DNA of 64,000 nt from an uncultured Flavobacteriaceae bacterium. Lineage in GTDB: Bacteria > Bacteroidota > Bacteroidia > Flavobacteriales > Flavobacteriaceae. Where the stretch lies: assembly GCA_947503005.1 (NCBI GenBank), contig CANNCA010000001.1, positions 434,001-498,000 of the forward strand. Reading direction: 5' to 3'. Each line of letters begins with the position of its first letter. The stretch's first letter is position 1. Shown here piece after piece: positions 51,201-58,904 of the stretch. Position numbers and translations under genes: made by a program. The notes below the pieces were generated by a model. The model was not told the DNA's origin. It was given only the letters and a program-made list of their open reading frames with translations, and did no database searches.

Positions 51201-53993
51201 ATCCTGAAACAAGAACAACTGCAAACTCTCATCACTCATGGCCGCCCAATGCGCATATGGCAATTGATCACCACTGTTGTAGTCCATCAACCAATTGCTA
51301 CCACTGCCACTTTTATTTTCATCATTTTGAAAAGGATGAGCCAACTTGAACACTCCGTGACCCAATTCATGAGCTGCGATCAGGTTTTGAGACGATTTAT
51401 TTTCCAGGGCATCGTCTTTATGTGCATTAAAAATATAACCCCATTGTCTAGTCTTGGGCATAAAACCACTTAAAGGCTTGGTCAAAGACATGTCATTGGG
51501 CAACAAGAACAGATGATATGCCTTAGCATCCCAACTTGGTTTATCCTGCTTGTACTTTTGCTGAATGTTCTTCAATTCTTGCGGATAATCAGATAAGAGT
51601 CCACTGCCATCATAATCTAGTTTGCCATTGCTGTTATCATCCCAATCGGTTGCTTGCAAGCTGAAGCTATCGGTCGATACTTTAAATTGAGCACCTGCTT
51701 TTCCAAAAATGCCATTCAACTCTTGTTCTAAGTTTGCTAATTGCGCTGTTCCATTTACAGACACGACTACGACATTCACCAACTCTTGTTGCTTGATATG
51801 GTGAATAAAGAAACTAGCTGCTATTTTGTATTTATCATTTTCATCCTTGTAGGTGACTATTGCTTCTTCACTGCGGTAACTATTGACACCTTTAAGACTG
51901 ATGATAAGATTGGAGTTGCCTTCTTTTCGTGTATCGATTTTAGAACCTGAGACGGTTTTGACAATAAGGTCATCAATGCTGATGTTCGAATTTGAAATGG
52001 AAATCTCAGCAAGAAACTCATCTGTTTGTCCATCAACCACGGCCTTATGAATCGGGTAGTAATCCGTGCCATTAGCTAACTGGGCTTTTGGATATTTTGA
52101 TTTTTCGAAATCACTATCCGCAATATCTAGGTCATATTTTGTGTTGGCCGACTTTTTAAATGTTACGGATATTCCGTTTGCAGTAATTTCACTCACTGAT
52201 GGAGCATCGGCTGTGCCACTACCTCCAGAAATACCATCCGTATTTTGAGCGGTTGCTTCACCGCCTTCTGCGGCTTCCGCACCTTTGGTGATGTTTCCGT
52301 CTTCATCGATATTATAAGTATCACCGCCGGCATCTTTTATTTGATAGGTGTCTCCGTCATCATGATCAAATGTTTTGGTTTCGCCATTTGGCCCAGTAAT
52401 GATAATCTCACCATCCTCTATTTTAATATCATTGACTGAATTGATTTCGAAATCCACTTCGTAGTCTACATTATCTCCCCCGGTGAATACGTCTCCAACA
52501 TCGTCAACAACATCCACCACATCACCTGTATCCAAGATATTCCCCCAATCTGCGTCATATGCCGTTCTAACGGAACCCTCGGCCATTTCTGAATCCGTAT
52601 TGATCAAGATATTGGTAAACTCAACGGCAACTTTGATATTCTTTAAATAGGGTAGCGTTACGTAGCCTTTTCCGGTAAATCTTCCATTACCACCACTGAC
52701 CTCCAATATCTTCACTGGAAAATCACCTGCATTGAAAGTGGCGCCATTGCCAATGCTGGCAAGGGGCTCCATATTCGTTAAATTGATATCAGGAGAAACG
52801 CCACAGTCTAGAACACTTTCTTCCTCAAACTCCAGTGCGGTGGTAAACTCTTTGGTATAGCTCCAATCACTTTGGGTGACGCCACAATTTTTGCTGAGTT
52901 GGTATTCGTAGGTAGTACCTGCTTTGAGGTTCCAGATAGTAAGGTCATTAGTCGTGGTCTTTGCCAAGAACCATTCCGCATCTGATACTTTTTTCTGTCG
53001 ATATCGAACTGTAAATTCTGGAATCTCAGTTGAAAAATCATCCCAGAAAATGTTGGCATTGGTACTTCCTTTTACTTCATGGTTGATTACTAAGGGCAGG
53101 TCACAAGACCCCGCATAGCTAAAGGAAAAAATTTCACTATACCCCTGGTTTTTAAAGAGACCTATTTCCTCGATACCTTGCTTGGCTTTTGCCTGAACGC
53201 GCCATGCGTAGTTTTTTCCAGATAGGAGTAATGGGTCAGCTGGACCGTACACATACGTGGTTGCCGAGGTTGTCGTTTGGAAAACCGGAGGCGAACTTAA
53301 AAAGGCTTGCTGAGGGTCTACTTGCGTATCCCAGATTTCAACAAGACTAAGCTCATATTCTACATTGCTAACGTTGATGCTGCGGGGCGTCCATTGAAAA
53401 ACGATATACTGCGGATTGACTTCATCAACATTCTCTTTATTTCTCGGGAGCACTAAAAAGGGAGGCTCGTTCTGAAAGACTACACTAACTGCACAGCTTC
53501 TATTGGATAGACGACTGCCTGTTAATACATCATAGACTTCGACACAAAACTGGTAGGCACCTTCAGGAATTGGGTTGCCATACTGATTGGCATTGATTCC
53601 AGTGATATTATTAAATTCAAAATACGGAGCTAGTTCTACATTGGTCAATACCAAAGGAATTCCGCCTTCCAAAAACAGGGGGCTCGCTCCCACCACAATA
53701 TCATTGCTTTGGAATGTAAGTCCACTTCCTGTAAAGTATGTTTTCAATCGTATTTCACGATTTGAAATTTCAAAATCGTTCAAAGTGATCTGAACTCGTA
53801 ATGGACTATTTACAGTAGATGCATCCGCATAGTTTGAGACATAGATCGGAGCGGGTGGTAGCGCTTGGGTAACAACTTGAACTGGAAAGTTTTGTGAATA
53901 AGAAAGTGCGCATAACAAACAAAAAAGTACCACGAGATAGGCGCTTCGGGAAAAGCGAACTAAGCTGCTTGATATGTATAAAATCCTATTCAT
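48237..53993 (-). CDS. Secreted multidomain protein with zincin motif and pretoxin-like C-terminus
   Basis: Protein of 1918 residues. A signal peptide (about 1-34, ending SYSQ) precedes a TANFOR-like/adhesin segment (PPAPIYVSNYADAS) and fibronectin-III units to about 390 (VQWTPRS-like strands, NYAWRVQAKAK, TTYEYQLSKNCG). An acidic Gly/Asp linker follows near 490-590. Around residue 875 comes HELGHGVFKLAH with a later LMDYNSGD, the zinc site and Met-turn pattern of metzincin-like proteases. A long helical region follows, then a hydrophobic segment near 1493-1545 (TVIDVATLAIPGAQFAQLG, in the style of pretoxin regions), and a polar C-terminal domain of about 130 residues. There is no T9SS sorting domain. 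This is the layout of a polymorphic toxin with an autoprocessing protease, by inference. Confidence 0.75.
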   Translation of the reverse strand: MNRILYISSSLVRFSRSAYLVVLFCLLCALSYSQNFPVQVVTQALPPAPIYVSNYADASTVNSPLRVQITLNDFEISNREIRLKTYFTGSGLTFQSNDIVVGASPLFLEGGIPLVLTNVELAPYFEFNNITGINANQYGNPIPEGAYQFCVEVYDVLTGSRLSNRSCAVSVVFQNEPPFLVLPRNKENVDEVNPQYIVFQWTPRSINVSNVEYELSLVEIWDTQVDPQQAFLSSPPVFQTTTSATTYVYGPADPLLLSGKNYAWRVQAKAKQGIEEIGLFKNQGYSEIFSFSYAGSCDLPLVINHEVKGSTNANIFWDDFSTEIPEFTVRYRQKKVSDAEWFLAKTTTNDLTIWNLKAGTTYEYQLSKNCGVTQSDWSYTKEFTTALEFEEESVLDCGVSPDINLTNMEPLASIGNGATFNAGDFPVKILEVSGGNGRFTGKGYVTLPYLKNIKVAVEFTNILINTDSEMAEGSVRTAYDADWGNILDTGDVVDVVDDVGDVFTGGDNVDYEVDFEINSVNDIKIEDGEIIITGPNGETKTFDHDDGDTYQIKDAGGDTYNIDEDGNITKGAEAAEGGEATAQNTDGISGGSGTADAPSVSEITANGISVTFKKSANTKYDLDIADSDFEKSKYPKAQLANGTDYYPIHKAVVDGQTDEFLAEISISNSNISIDDLIVKTVSGSKIDTRKEGNSNLIISLKGVNSYRSEEAIVTYKDENDKYKIAASFFIHHIKQQELVNVVVVSVNGTAQLANLEQELNGIFGKAGAQFKVSTDSFSLQATDWDDNSNGKLDYDGSGLLSDYPQELKNIQQKYKQDKPSWDAKAYHLFLLPNDMSLTKPLSGFMPKTRQWGYIFNAHKDDALENKSSQNLIAAHELGHGVFKLAHPFQNDENKSGSGSNWLMDYNSGDQLPYAHWAAMSDESLQLFLFQDEEDSESTVVKQIPKEFLNSDEKSYTFMTLNGSYITLPDNVKDIWFSTGLDQLDKFVDYPAGAIIRFTIGDEVFKADVNRNDLLFGNTSQVFFEKENLNFTYNGFKNVKTNKKYEVEGYNNNKVDGYVISLLPYTATSGSTQGIGGYSLQRIVRRDLSFKENTSFNLLDANDYDNIQRFYKADADVRKHLEYRDKTFPYQFELQKSLMDEIIGLGTWSSKHPLLVKYAILYNSQPDVFKSVVGNVFDKDYLKGLEEVSLQELKDAYPKVITGIFNRNIDLVNQFNDIVDGKRNLVGQLLFDELHKVIGQLSSEEIKTKIDFERRKKALEILLKNEDNKYLYDSLYENLVNTDRYEDQILRLVKFIPDSQINSLISYLESDKNNEKEHLWHFIFRKTDDTFIWNKDNRSEFVKIVTEKYYKSQRFADEYKKVALWENNSTINRKLLDQRNIDSDYRDIFQRTWTQLKIVNPVIGAHIDNLEKGDFYIKYDTEYLSDTGGISVDKKSTVGFMTNSLESYNLKPFDLIFFRTSSNIALLRDYKTNELKPVPAIVLYYDDDRRNADTTSDIVFTVIDVATLAIPGAQFAQLGKIGRVFFILDKASSVTSLAGNAIENTDPETSKILNQVSLVLGVADLTNITGNAIKAKLAKNIDQSVDDYKTAVNLIGEAESATISNLTDIQKKDVKTVLAAEYDALKAEGITSLDELKLIRVFNKLDNIAQGAVTYYQKLTNKASSLSDPSFSQLTNKIKDQSHIWLGETGIPIIQTPTAFLNEVGNSMYDLVIEGKYYAKYDLSDGRILLGDVDGNYYAFVQEISSPIINTGDNADEIIEAHIINRVNNLRTFAGLNGVSTLNVLGKTITTDLNKVNTFLGRFNPDMSALFNEIGNYKNLDLGEVNGGINILNRPKAYESIGDWWGTHNLPWLQRAVERADEIYLATLPTRKADVISDTDDLLGMFARELNFLVKRNHKPKNISETDWSIIIEWFKDIP

Positions 53994-54019
53994 TCAGTCT
54001 TTGTACTTAGTCTACTTAT

Positions 54020-56479
54020 TTAGTTTTTATTGATATACCGCAATTCAAAATTTTCCGGGCTAACGATATTCAATGATTTCTTATAGTAAAAGTCGATAAT
54101 GGCCTTTTCTAAATATAGTTTCATAGCATCGATATCCTTAGTATCATCATACATCTGGTATGATATCATCGATGAAATGTCTTTAAATCCCTTTAAATAA
54201 CTTCCGGCCTGTTCTACATCCTCCAAAAAGTTGTATTTAGTGAACTGGGTCTCCATCCAGCGATGTCCGGCCAATTTTTCTGATCGATCTTTATGTTCGG
54301 CTACAATTTCCTTGAACTGGGCGGCTAAAATCTTATCTGTGTCGCTATAGTTCTCCACCGGTTTTTTATGAAGTGGGTGTTTATCAACGATCAATTTAGT
54401 TTCTACAAAGGCTTTTTCTAAAATGAAATCGATTTTTTCTTGGTCATCTCGAATTTCGTCGATGATTTCAAAAAGTGCTTTATCATAAATGGCTTTGAAG
54501 TCCCCATAGGAATAAAGTTCTTGCAGGAAGTTCAATGCATTTTCTTTATAGGTATTTTCCTTTTTGGTTTCCTTGACTCCTGCCAGAACAATCGTTAGGT
54601 CGTATTTTTTGAATTGAGGAATATCTGAAAATTGTGCGCTTCCAAAAACATTGGTCAATTGTTCGTTCAATTCAGCGATAGTACCACTATATGAAACATT
54701 TCGATATCTAAAACTCAGAATACGCCCTCGGTTTCTAGAGGTGTTTTCATCAGGAATTCGTTGCCCTTTTTTGATATTGACCTTGAAATTGTCAAAGGCA
54801 TAACTATAACCAAAAGTAACGGTCAAGTCACGACCGGTGTTTAAAGTTGAATTACGAAAAAGCATTAAAAAATTCAAATTCAGATTGTGCTTTTCGAACC
54901 AAACATAAGTGCTGCCCAATCGAAAATTTAATACATCACTAAGTTTTTCTCCATTTGTAAATGAGGTGTTATACGAACTTGAAAAATTTGTTCTTAACTG
55001 CTTATCAAAAAATTGTTTTCCAATGGAGAGTGTTGGCCCCAAGGTCATATTATCATCAGCAGCGATTGTGTTGTATGATACATTCGCGGCTAAAGAAATG
55101 TTCAACGCCCTTTCTGGATATCCCAAGGTATACCCTGCCATGCCATTGTAAAACTGATTTTCGCCACCCTCAATGGTCTCTCCCTCTTGTTGATTGGTAG
55201 AATTCTGATAAACTAAATTAAGATTGGTCGAATGTTGTTGTGTTTCGGTTTTTTTTACAATATAATTCAGGCCTAAATTCGCATTTTGAGATATTTGACG
55301 ATAGTTTAGTGTATCAACATTATCAAATTCGCCTACCTGATTGATGTAATCGAACTGGTCACGAATATTAGTGTACGATTGAAAGTTGGAATAAGACCCG
55401 TTAATGCCCAAACGCTCAGAGGCGGTGTAATTGGCATTTATTGAACTCACGATACGCTGTTGGTCCGATGTTTTGGCATTGTCTAAATTATCTTGTTGCA
55501 AACCGGCATTGACGCTCAAGTTTAATTTGTTTTCAAATAAAGACTGGCTGGCATTTACCGTGATATTCTCCAAGTCATTGTTGAAAAAATAGGCGCCCAA
55601 AGTTTTATAATTCGGATCAATACGCTCATATCCGGCACCTATGGTTCCGTTTCCCGCAGGATAATTGAATGATGCATTCAGCGCATTGTAGTAGTTGGTA
55701 CTGATATTTTCGTCTAACAAAAAGGATAGTATACCGCTTTCTGCTCTTGCATCTGTCAATTGTGTGTCTTCCGTAACTCCAGAAATAGCATATTCCACCC
55801 TGATTTGTGCTTTGTCAAAGAGTCTGAATTGCGATTCAAAAGATAGTACTGCGTTGTCTTTTGGTGAAAGACCTAGTTCCACAGGGACGGGGTTCTCCAA
55901 AGAACTATCATCATCAGAAGCTTTAAATAAAATCAAACCCAGTCTCATAAAATCGAAATCGTATGAAGTTTTGAGTCCATACCCCTTTCTGTTATATGCT
56001 GTAATTGCGCGAGGTTCTTCAGCGTTATATTCCGTTGCTCTTAGCAGTCGTCCGTACATAGCACTAATTTGAAATTTACCATCGGGGTTCAAATCGAACC
56101 CTCCACCAGTGAATTGATGTCCTGCCAGGGTGTATGGTGAAAAGGTCATGTTTACATCGCCGATATGGGCAGTTGCCCATTTATAAGAAGGATGTAAACT
56201 CAGACGATTAAATTTAAAGGGGTTCTGAAAATTAAAATCTTGATTTGAATAGGTAAATGACAATGGAATATTATAAACACCCGCAAAATTGAAATTCAGA
56301 TTTCCCGTAAGAAAATAAGTTAGATCTTGGCGGTTTGCAGTGCCATCGTAATAGACTGCATTGGCTGCCACACCCCCATTATAGCGTAACCACTTTTCTT
56401 TGCCCAGTTGGTCAAAGTTGATACTTTGTGAAAAACCAATGGTGCTGAGCAACATAAAGGGGACGATTAGTCTAAGCAA
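54020..56479 (-). CDS. Outer-membrane beta-barrel protein with extra helical C-terminal domain
   Basis: Protein of 819 residues. A signal peptide (1-18, IGFSQS) precedes about 600 residues of alternating amphipathic strands with many aromatic and Asn-rich turns (FTYSNQDFNFQNPF, GGFDLNPDGKFQISAMYGRL, LNLNFLMLFRNSTLN), consistent with a large outer-membrane barrel. From about residue 640 the chain becomes helical and charged (KETKKENTYKENALNFLQELYSYGD, DKALFEIIDEIRDDQEK), which is unusual for a barrel end and may form a periplasmic domain. No known transporter family is recognised. As first gene of the array, 26 bases before the 1918-residue gene, it may be the secretion or anchoring partner. 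That is inference. Confidence 0.75.
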   Translation of the reverse strand: MLRLIVPFMLLSTIGFSQSINFDQLGKEKWLRYNGGVAANAVYYDGTANRQDLTYFLTGNLNFNFAGVYNIPLSFTYSNQDFNFQNPFKFNRLSLHPSYKWATAHIGDVNMTFSPYTLAGHQFTGGGFDLNPDGKFQISAMYGRLLRATEYNAEEPRAITAYNRKGYGLKTSYDFDFMRLGLILFKASDDDSSLENPVPVELGLSPKDNAVLSFESQFRLFDKAQIRVEYAISGVTEDTQLTDARAESGILSFLLDENISTNYYNALNASFNYPAGNGTIGAGYERIDPNYKTLGAYFFNNDLENITVNASQSLFENKLNLSVNAGLQQDNLDNAKTSDQQRIVSSINANYTASERLGINGSYSNFQSYTNIRDQFDYINQVGEFDNVDTLNYRQISQNANLGLNYIVKKTETQQHSTNLNLVYQNSTNQQEGETIEGGENQFYNGMAGYTLGYPERALNISLAANVSYNTIAADDNMTLGPTLSIGKQFFDKQLRTNFSSSYNTSFTNGEKLSDVLNFRLGSTYVWFEKHNLNLNFLMLFRNSTLNTGRDLTVTFGYSYAFDNFKVNIKKGQRIPDENTSRNRGRILSFRYRNVSYSGTIAELNEQLTNVFGSAQFSDIPQFKKYDLTIVLAGVKETKKENTYKENALNFLQELYSYGDFKAIYDKALFEIIDEIRDDQEKIDFILEKAFVETKLIVDKHPLHKKPVENYSDTDKILAAQFKEIVAEHKDRSEKLAGHRWMETQFTKYNFLEDVEQAGSYLKGFKDISSMISYQMYDDTKDIDAMKLYLEKAIIDFYYKKSLNIVSPENFELRYINKN

Positions 56480-56699
56480 ATGGCTAGTGGTTGAATTCTT
56501 AAAAATAAGTTAAACAGTGTAGCCTGTCATAATTTAATCGATGAAATGCATTCTTTTTTCTTATTAAATTGCGGAATGCATATGTAAACGAATGTTTTAA
56601 TGTCATGTGTCAAATTTCCCACTTTTATTATAATTTAATGAACAGGTAGCATTAATAATTTCATTAAATATTCTTTTGACTCTTTTTGGTTTGATAGCT

Positions 56700-56707
56700 T
56701 ACCTTTA
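56700..56707 (+). promoter_or_regulatory. -7 promoter box of bioF
   Basis: TACCTTTA is one base off TAnnTTTG. A TTTTG (56674-56678) lies 21 bases upstream as a -33 candidate. The box ends 4 bases before the bioF ATG, so the mRNA would be leaderless. Confidence 0.4.
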
Positions 56708-56711
56708 GAGC

Positions 56712-57902
56712 ATGCAATTATTTCCAAAAAAACTCCAACGAAAACTATCGGAAAGAGCTAAAAATAGTTCACTTAGAAACTTGCCAGAAATCGAAAATTA
56801 TATTGACTTCTCAAGCAATAACTATTTGGGTTTTGCTACCAATGAAACGATTTATGCAAATACCTTTCAATATCTTTTAGGGAAGCAAATTTCTCAAAAC
56901 GGATCTACAGGTTCTCGTTTGATATCGGGCAATCATCCACTCTATAACGAATTGGAAAACTATTTAGCTAGTTTTCATCAAGTTGAAAGTGCATTGGTTT
57001 TCAATTCAGGGTACGATGCCAATATCGGATTTTTCAGTGCCGTACCCCAGCGAAACGATCTTGTTTTTTACGATGAATTGATTCATGCCAGTATTCGTGA
57101 TGGCATCAAAATGGGGCATGCCAAAAGCTATAAGTTCGAACATAATAGTCTAGAAAATTTAAAGGAAAAAATTGAATTGTCAGTTCAAGCACTTCGACAA
57201 AGCTCAGTAAAGGCTCCATCGAGAACGATGGATACTACTGTTTATATCGTTACCGAATCTGTTTTTTCTATGGATGGTGATTCTCCTGATTTAAAAGCCC
57301 TATCAGCATTTTGCTTGCAGAACGGATATTATTTAGTGGTCGATGAAGCCCACGCAGTTGGTGTTTATGGTCGAAAGGGAACTGGATTAATTCAAAAATT
57401 GGGACTTCAAAAGCAAATTTTTGCTCGTATCATCACCTTTGGAAAGGCACTAGGATGTCACGGAGCAGCAATTCTTGGTAGTTCACAGCTGAAAAAATAC
57501 CTCGTCAACTATGCCAGAAGTTTTATTTATACTACGGCATTACCGCCACATACTTTGGCAACCGTATACTCTGCGTACACATTTTTGGGTATCTCAAAAG
57601 GCGAAGAACAGATAAGAATGTTGAAAGACAATATTTCATTTTTTAGAGAAAAGCTCAAAGCCTTTGGGCTTGAGGCTTATTTTATAGAAAGCGATTCCGC
57701 CATTCAGAGCTGTCTTGTTAAAGGGAACCAAGCCGTGAAGAAGATTTCAGAAAAACTTGTCACCGATGGTTTTAGTGTTAAGGCAATTTTAGCACCAACA
57801 GTTCCTGAGGGTGAGGAAAGACTCCGATTTTGCCTACATAGTTTTAATACAAAAGAAGAAATCGGTTTTGTACTCCAGCTTTTAAAAAAAGAACTTAGCT
57901 GA
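56712..57902 (+). CDS. bioF: 8-amino-7-oxononanoate synthase
   Basis: PLP enzyme of the alpha-oxoamine synthase family, 396 residues. It condenses pimeloyl thioester with alanine in the first of the four late biotin steps. The PLP lysine lies in IITFGKALGCHGAAI near residue 243. The preceding VDEAHAVGVYGRKGTG (near 210-225) holds the conserved Asp/His, and NGSTGSRLISGNHPLY (near 63-78) is the family's N-terminal signature. The stop overlaps the ATG of the DUF2007 gene (TGATG), so they are translationally coupled. Confidence 0.95.
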   Translation: MQLFPKKLQRKLSERAKNSSLRNLPEIENYIDFSSNNYLGFATNETIYANTFQYLLGKQISQNGSTGSRLISGNHPLYNELENYLASFHQVESALVFNSGYDANIGFFSAVPQRNDLVFYDELIHASIRDGIKMGHAKSYKFEHNSLENLKEKIELSVQALRQSSVKAPSRTMDTTVYIVTESVFSMDGDSPDLKALSAFCLQNGYYLVVDEAHAVGVYGRKGTGLIQKLGLQKQIFARIITFGKALGCHGAAILGSSQLKKYLVNYARSFIYTTALPPHTLATVYSAYTFLGISKGEEQIRMLKDNISFFREKLKAFGLEAYFIESDSAIQSCLVKGNQAVKKISEKLVTDGFSVKAILAPTVPEGEERLRFCLHSFNTKEEIGFVLQLLKKELS

Positions 57903-58285
57903 TGGAAGAAAAGTTTTTTACCATAGCGGCCTTTGAGTATGCAGCCGATGTTCAAATAGTGAAGGGCAAGTTGGAATCTGAAGGAATCGCCGTTTTCTTA
58001 AGGGATGAAAATACACTGAATTCTGACCCAATGATTAGCAATGCCATCGGTGGTGTGAAATTACAAGTCTATGCCAAGGATAAGGGAAGAGCTTTGGAAA
58101 TTTACAATGAAATTAGGGCGTATGCAGTTGATAATCTAGGCAATCCGATTCGTTGTCCCAATTGTAAGGCCCAAAAATCAGAAGCGTACTACGAAAGAAA
58201 GACTATTTTTCACAAACTTTTTCCCTTTTTTGAAAAGCGAAAGTACAAATGCCTAAATTGTGGCATCATTACAAAACCCGATTAA
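57902..58285 (+). CDS. DUF2007 / zinc-ribbon protein in the biotin operon
   Basis: Small cytoplasmic protein of 127 residues. The first 75 residues match DUF2007 (putative signal-transducing, ACT-like fold: FFTIAAFEYAADVQIVKGKLESEGI in part, and VKLQVYAKDKGRALEIYNEI). The C-terminus has CPNC near residue 81 and CLNC near 119, a likely zinc ribbon. It overlaps bioF by one base and ends one base before bioD, so it is embedded in the biotin operon. Its role is unknown; a regulatory or accessory function in biotin synthesis is only inference. Confidence 0.8.
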   Translation: MEEKFFTIAAFEYAADVQIVKGKLESEGIAVFLRDENTLNSDPMISNAIGGVKLQVYAKDKGRALEIYNEIRAYAVDNLGNPIRCPNCKAQKSEAYYERKTIFHKLFPFFEKRKYKCLNCGIITKPD

Positions 58286-58286
58286 T

Positions 58287-58904
58287 ATGCAGCGAATCTT
58301 CGTCACCGGAATATCGACAGAAGTTGGTAAAACAATGGCATCGGCCATCATAACGGAAGCTTTGGAAGCCGACTATTGGAAACCCGTTCAAGCGGGCGAA
58401 CTTAATGATACCGATAGCCATAAAATAGCGAACCTGATTTCGAATTCGAAGACGAAAATTCACAAAAGCACCTATGAACTGAATTCGCCGATGAGTCCAC
58501 ATGCGGCTGCCGAGATAGATGGTGTACGCATTAACAGAGATAAAATCAAAGAGCCTGAAACTGAAAATCATCTGGTTATCGAAGGTGCTGGAGGCCTGTT
58601 GGTTCCGCTGAACGAGGAGGACACGATTTTGGATATTATCATGCCAAATTATAAGGTCATCGTAGTTTCAAGACATTATCTTGGCAGCATAAACCATTCG
58701 CTCTTAACCATCAACTGGCTGAAGCAAAAAGGATACGAAGTTTTTGTACTGTTCAGCGGAAATCCAAATCCACAAACGGAAAACATCATATTGCACAAGA
58801 CAGGGGTTTCTCTGATTGGTAGAATAGAGGAGGAGGCCGTTTTTGATAAAAAAGTGGTGAAAGGATATGCTGATAAATTCAGGAATATTCTTGAATCACT
58901 CTGA
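58287..58904 (+). CDS. bioD: Dethiobiotin synthetase
   Basis: ATP-dependent carboxylase that closes the ureido ring of dethiobiotin, 205 residues. It starts with FVTGISTEVGKTMAS, the P-loop typical of BioD. Lys37 (KPVQAGELNDTDS) and EGAGGLLVP near 107-115 are conserved. The ATG at 58287 is chosen because the family begins immediately before the P-loop strand; the in-frame GTG at 58260 would run back into the DUF2007 gene. The end overlaps the convergent glycosyltransferase gene by 9 bases. Confidence 0.95.
   Translation: MQRIFVTGISTEVGKTMASAIITEALEADYWKPVQAGELNDTDSHKIANLISNSKTKIHKSTYELNSPMSPHAAAEIDGVRINRDKIKEPETENHLVIEGAGGLLVPLNEEDTILDIIMPNYKVIVVSRHYLGSINHSLLTINWLKQKGYEVFVLFSGNPNPQTENIILHKTGVSLIGRIEEEAVFDKKVVKGYADKFRNILESL

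Noticed and set aside
55695-56072. 125-codon plus-strand frame opposite the barrel gene
   Set aside because: Ser-rich antisense shadow of Glu/Asp/Leu-rich barrel codons.
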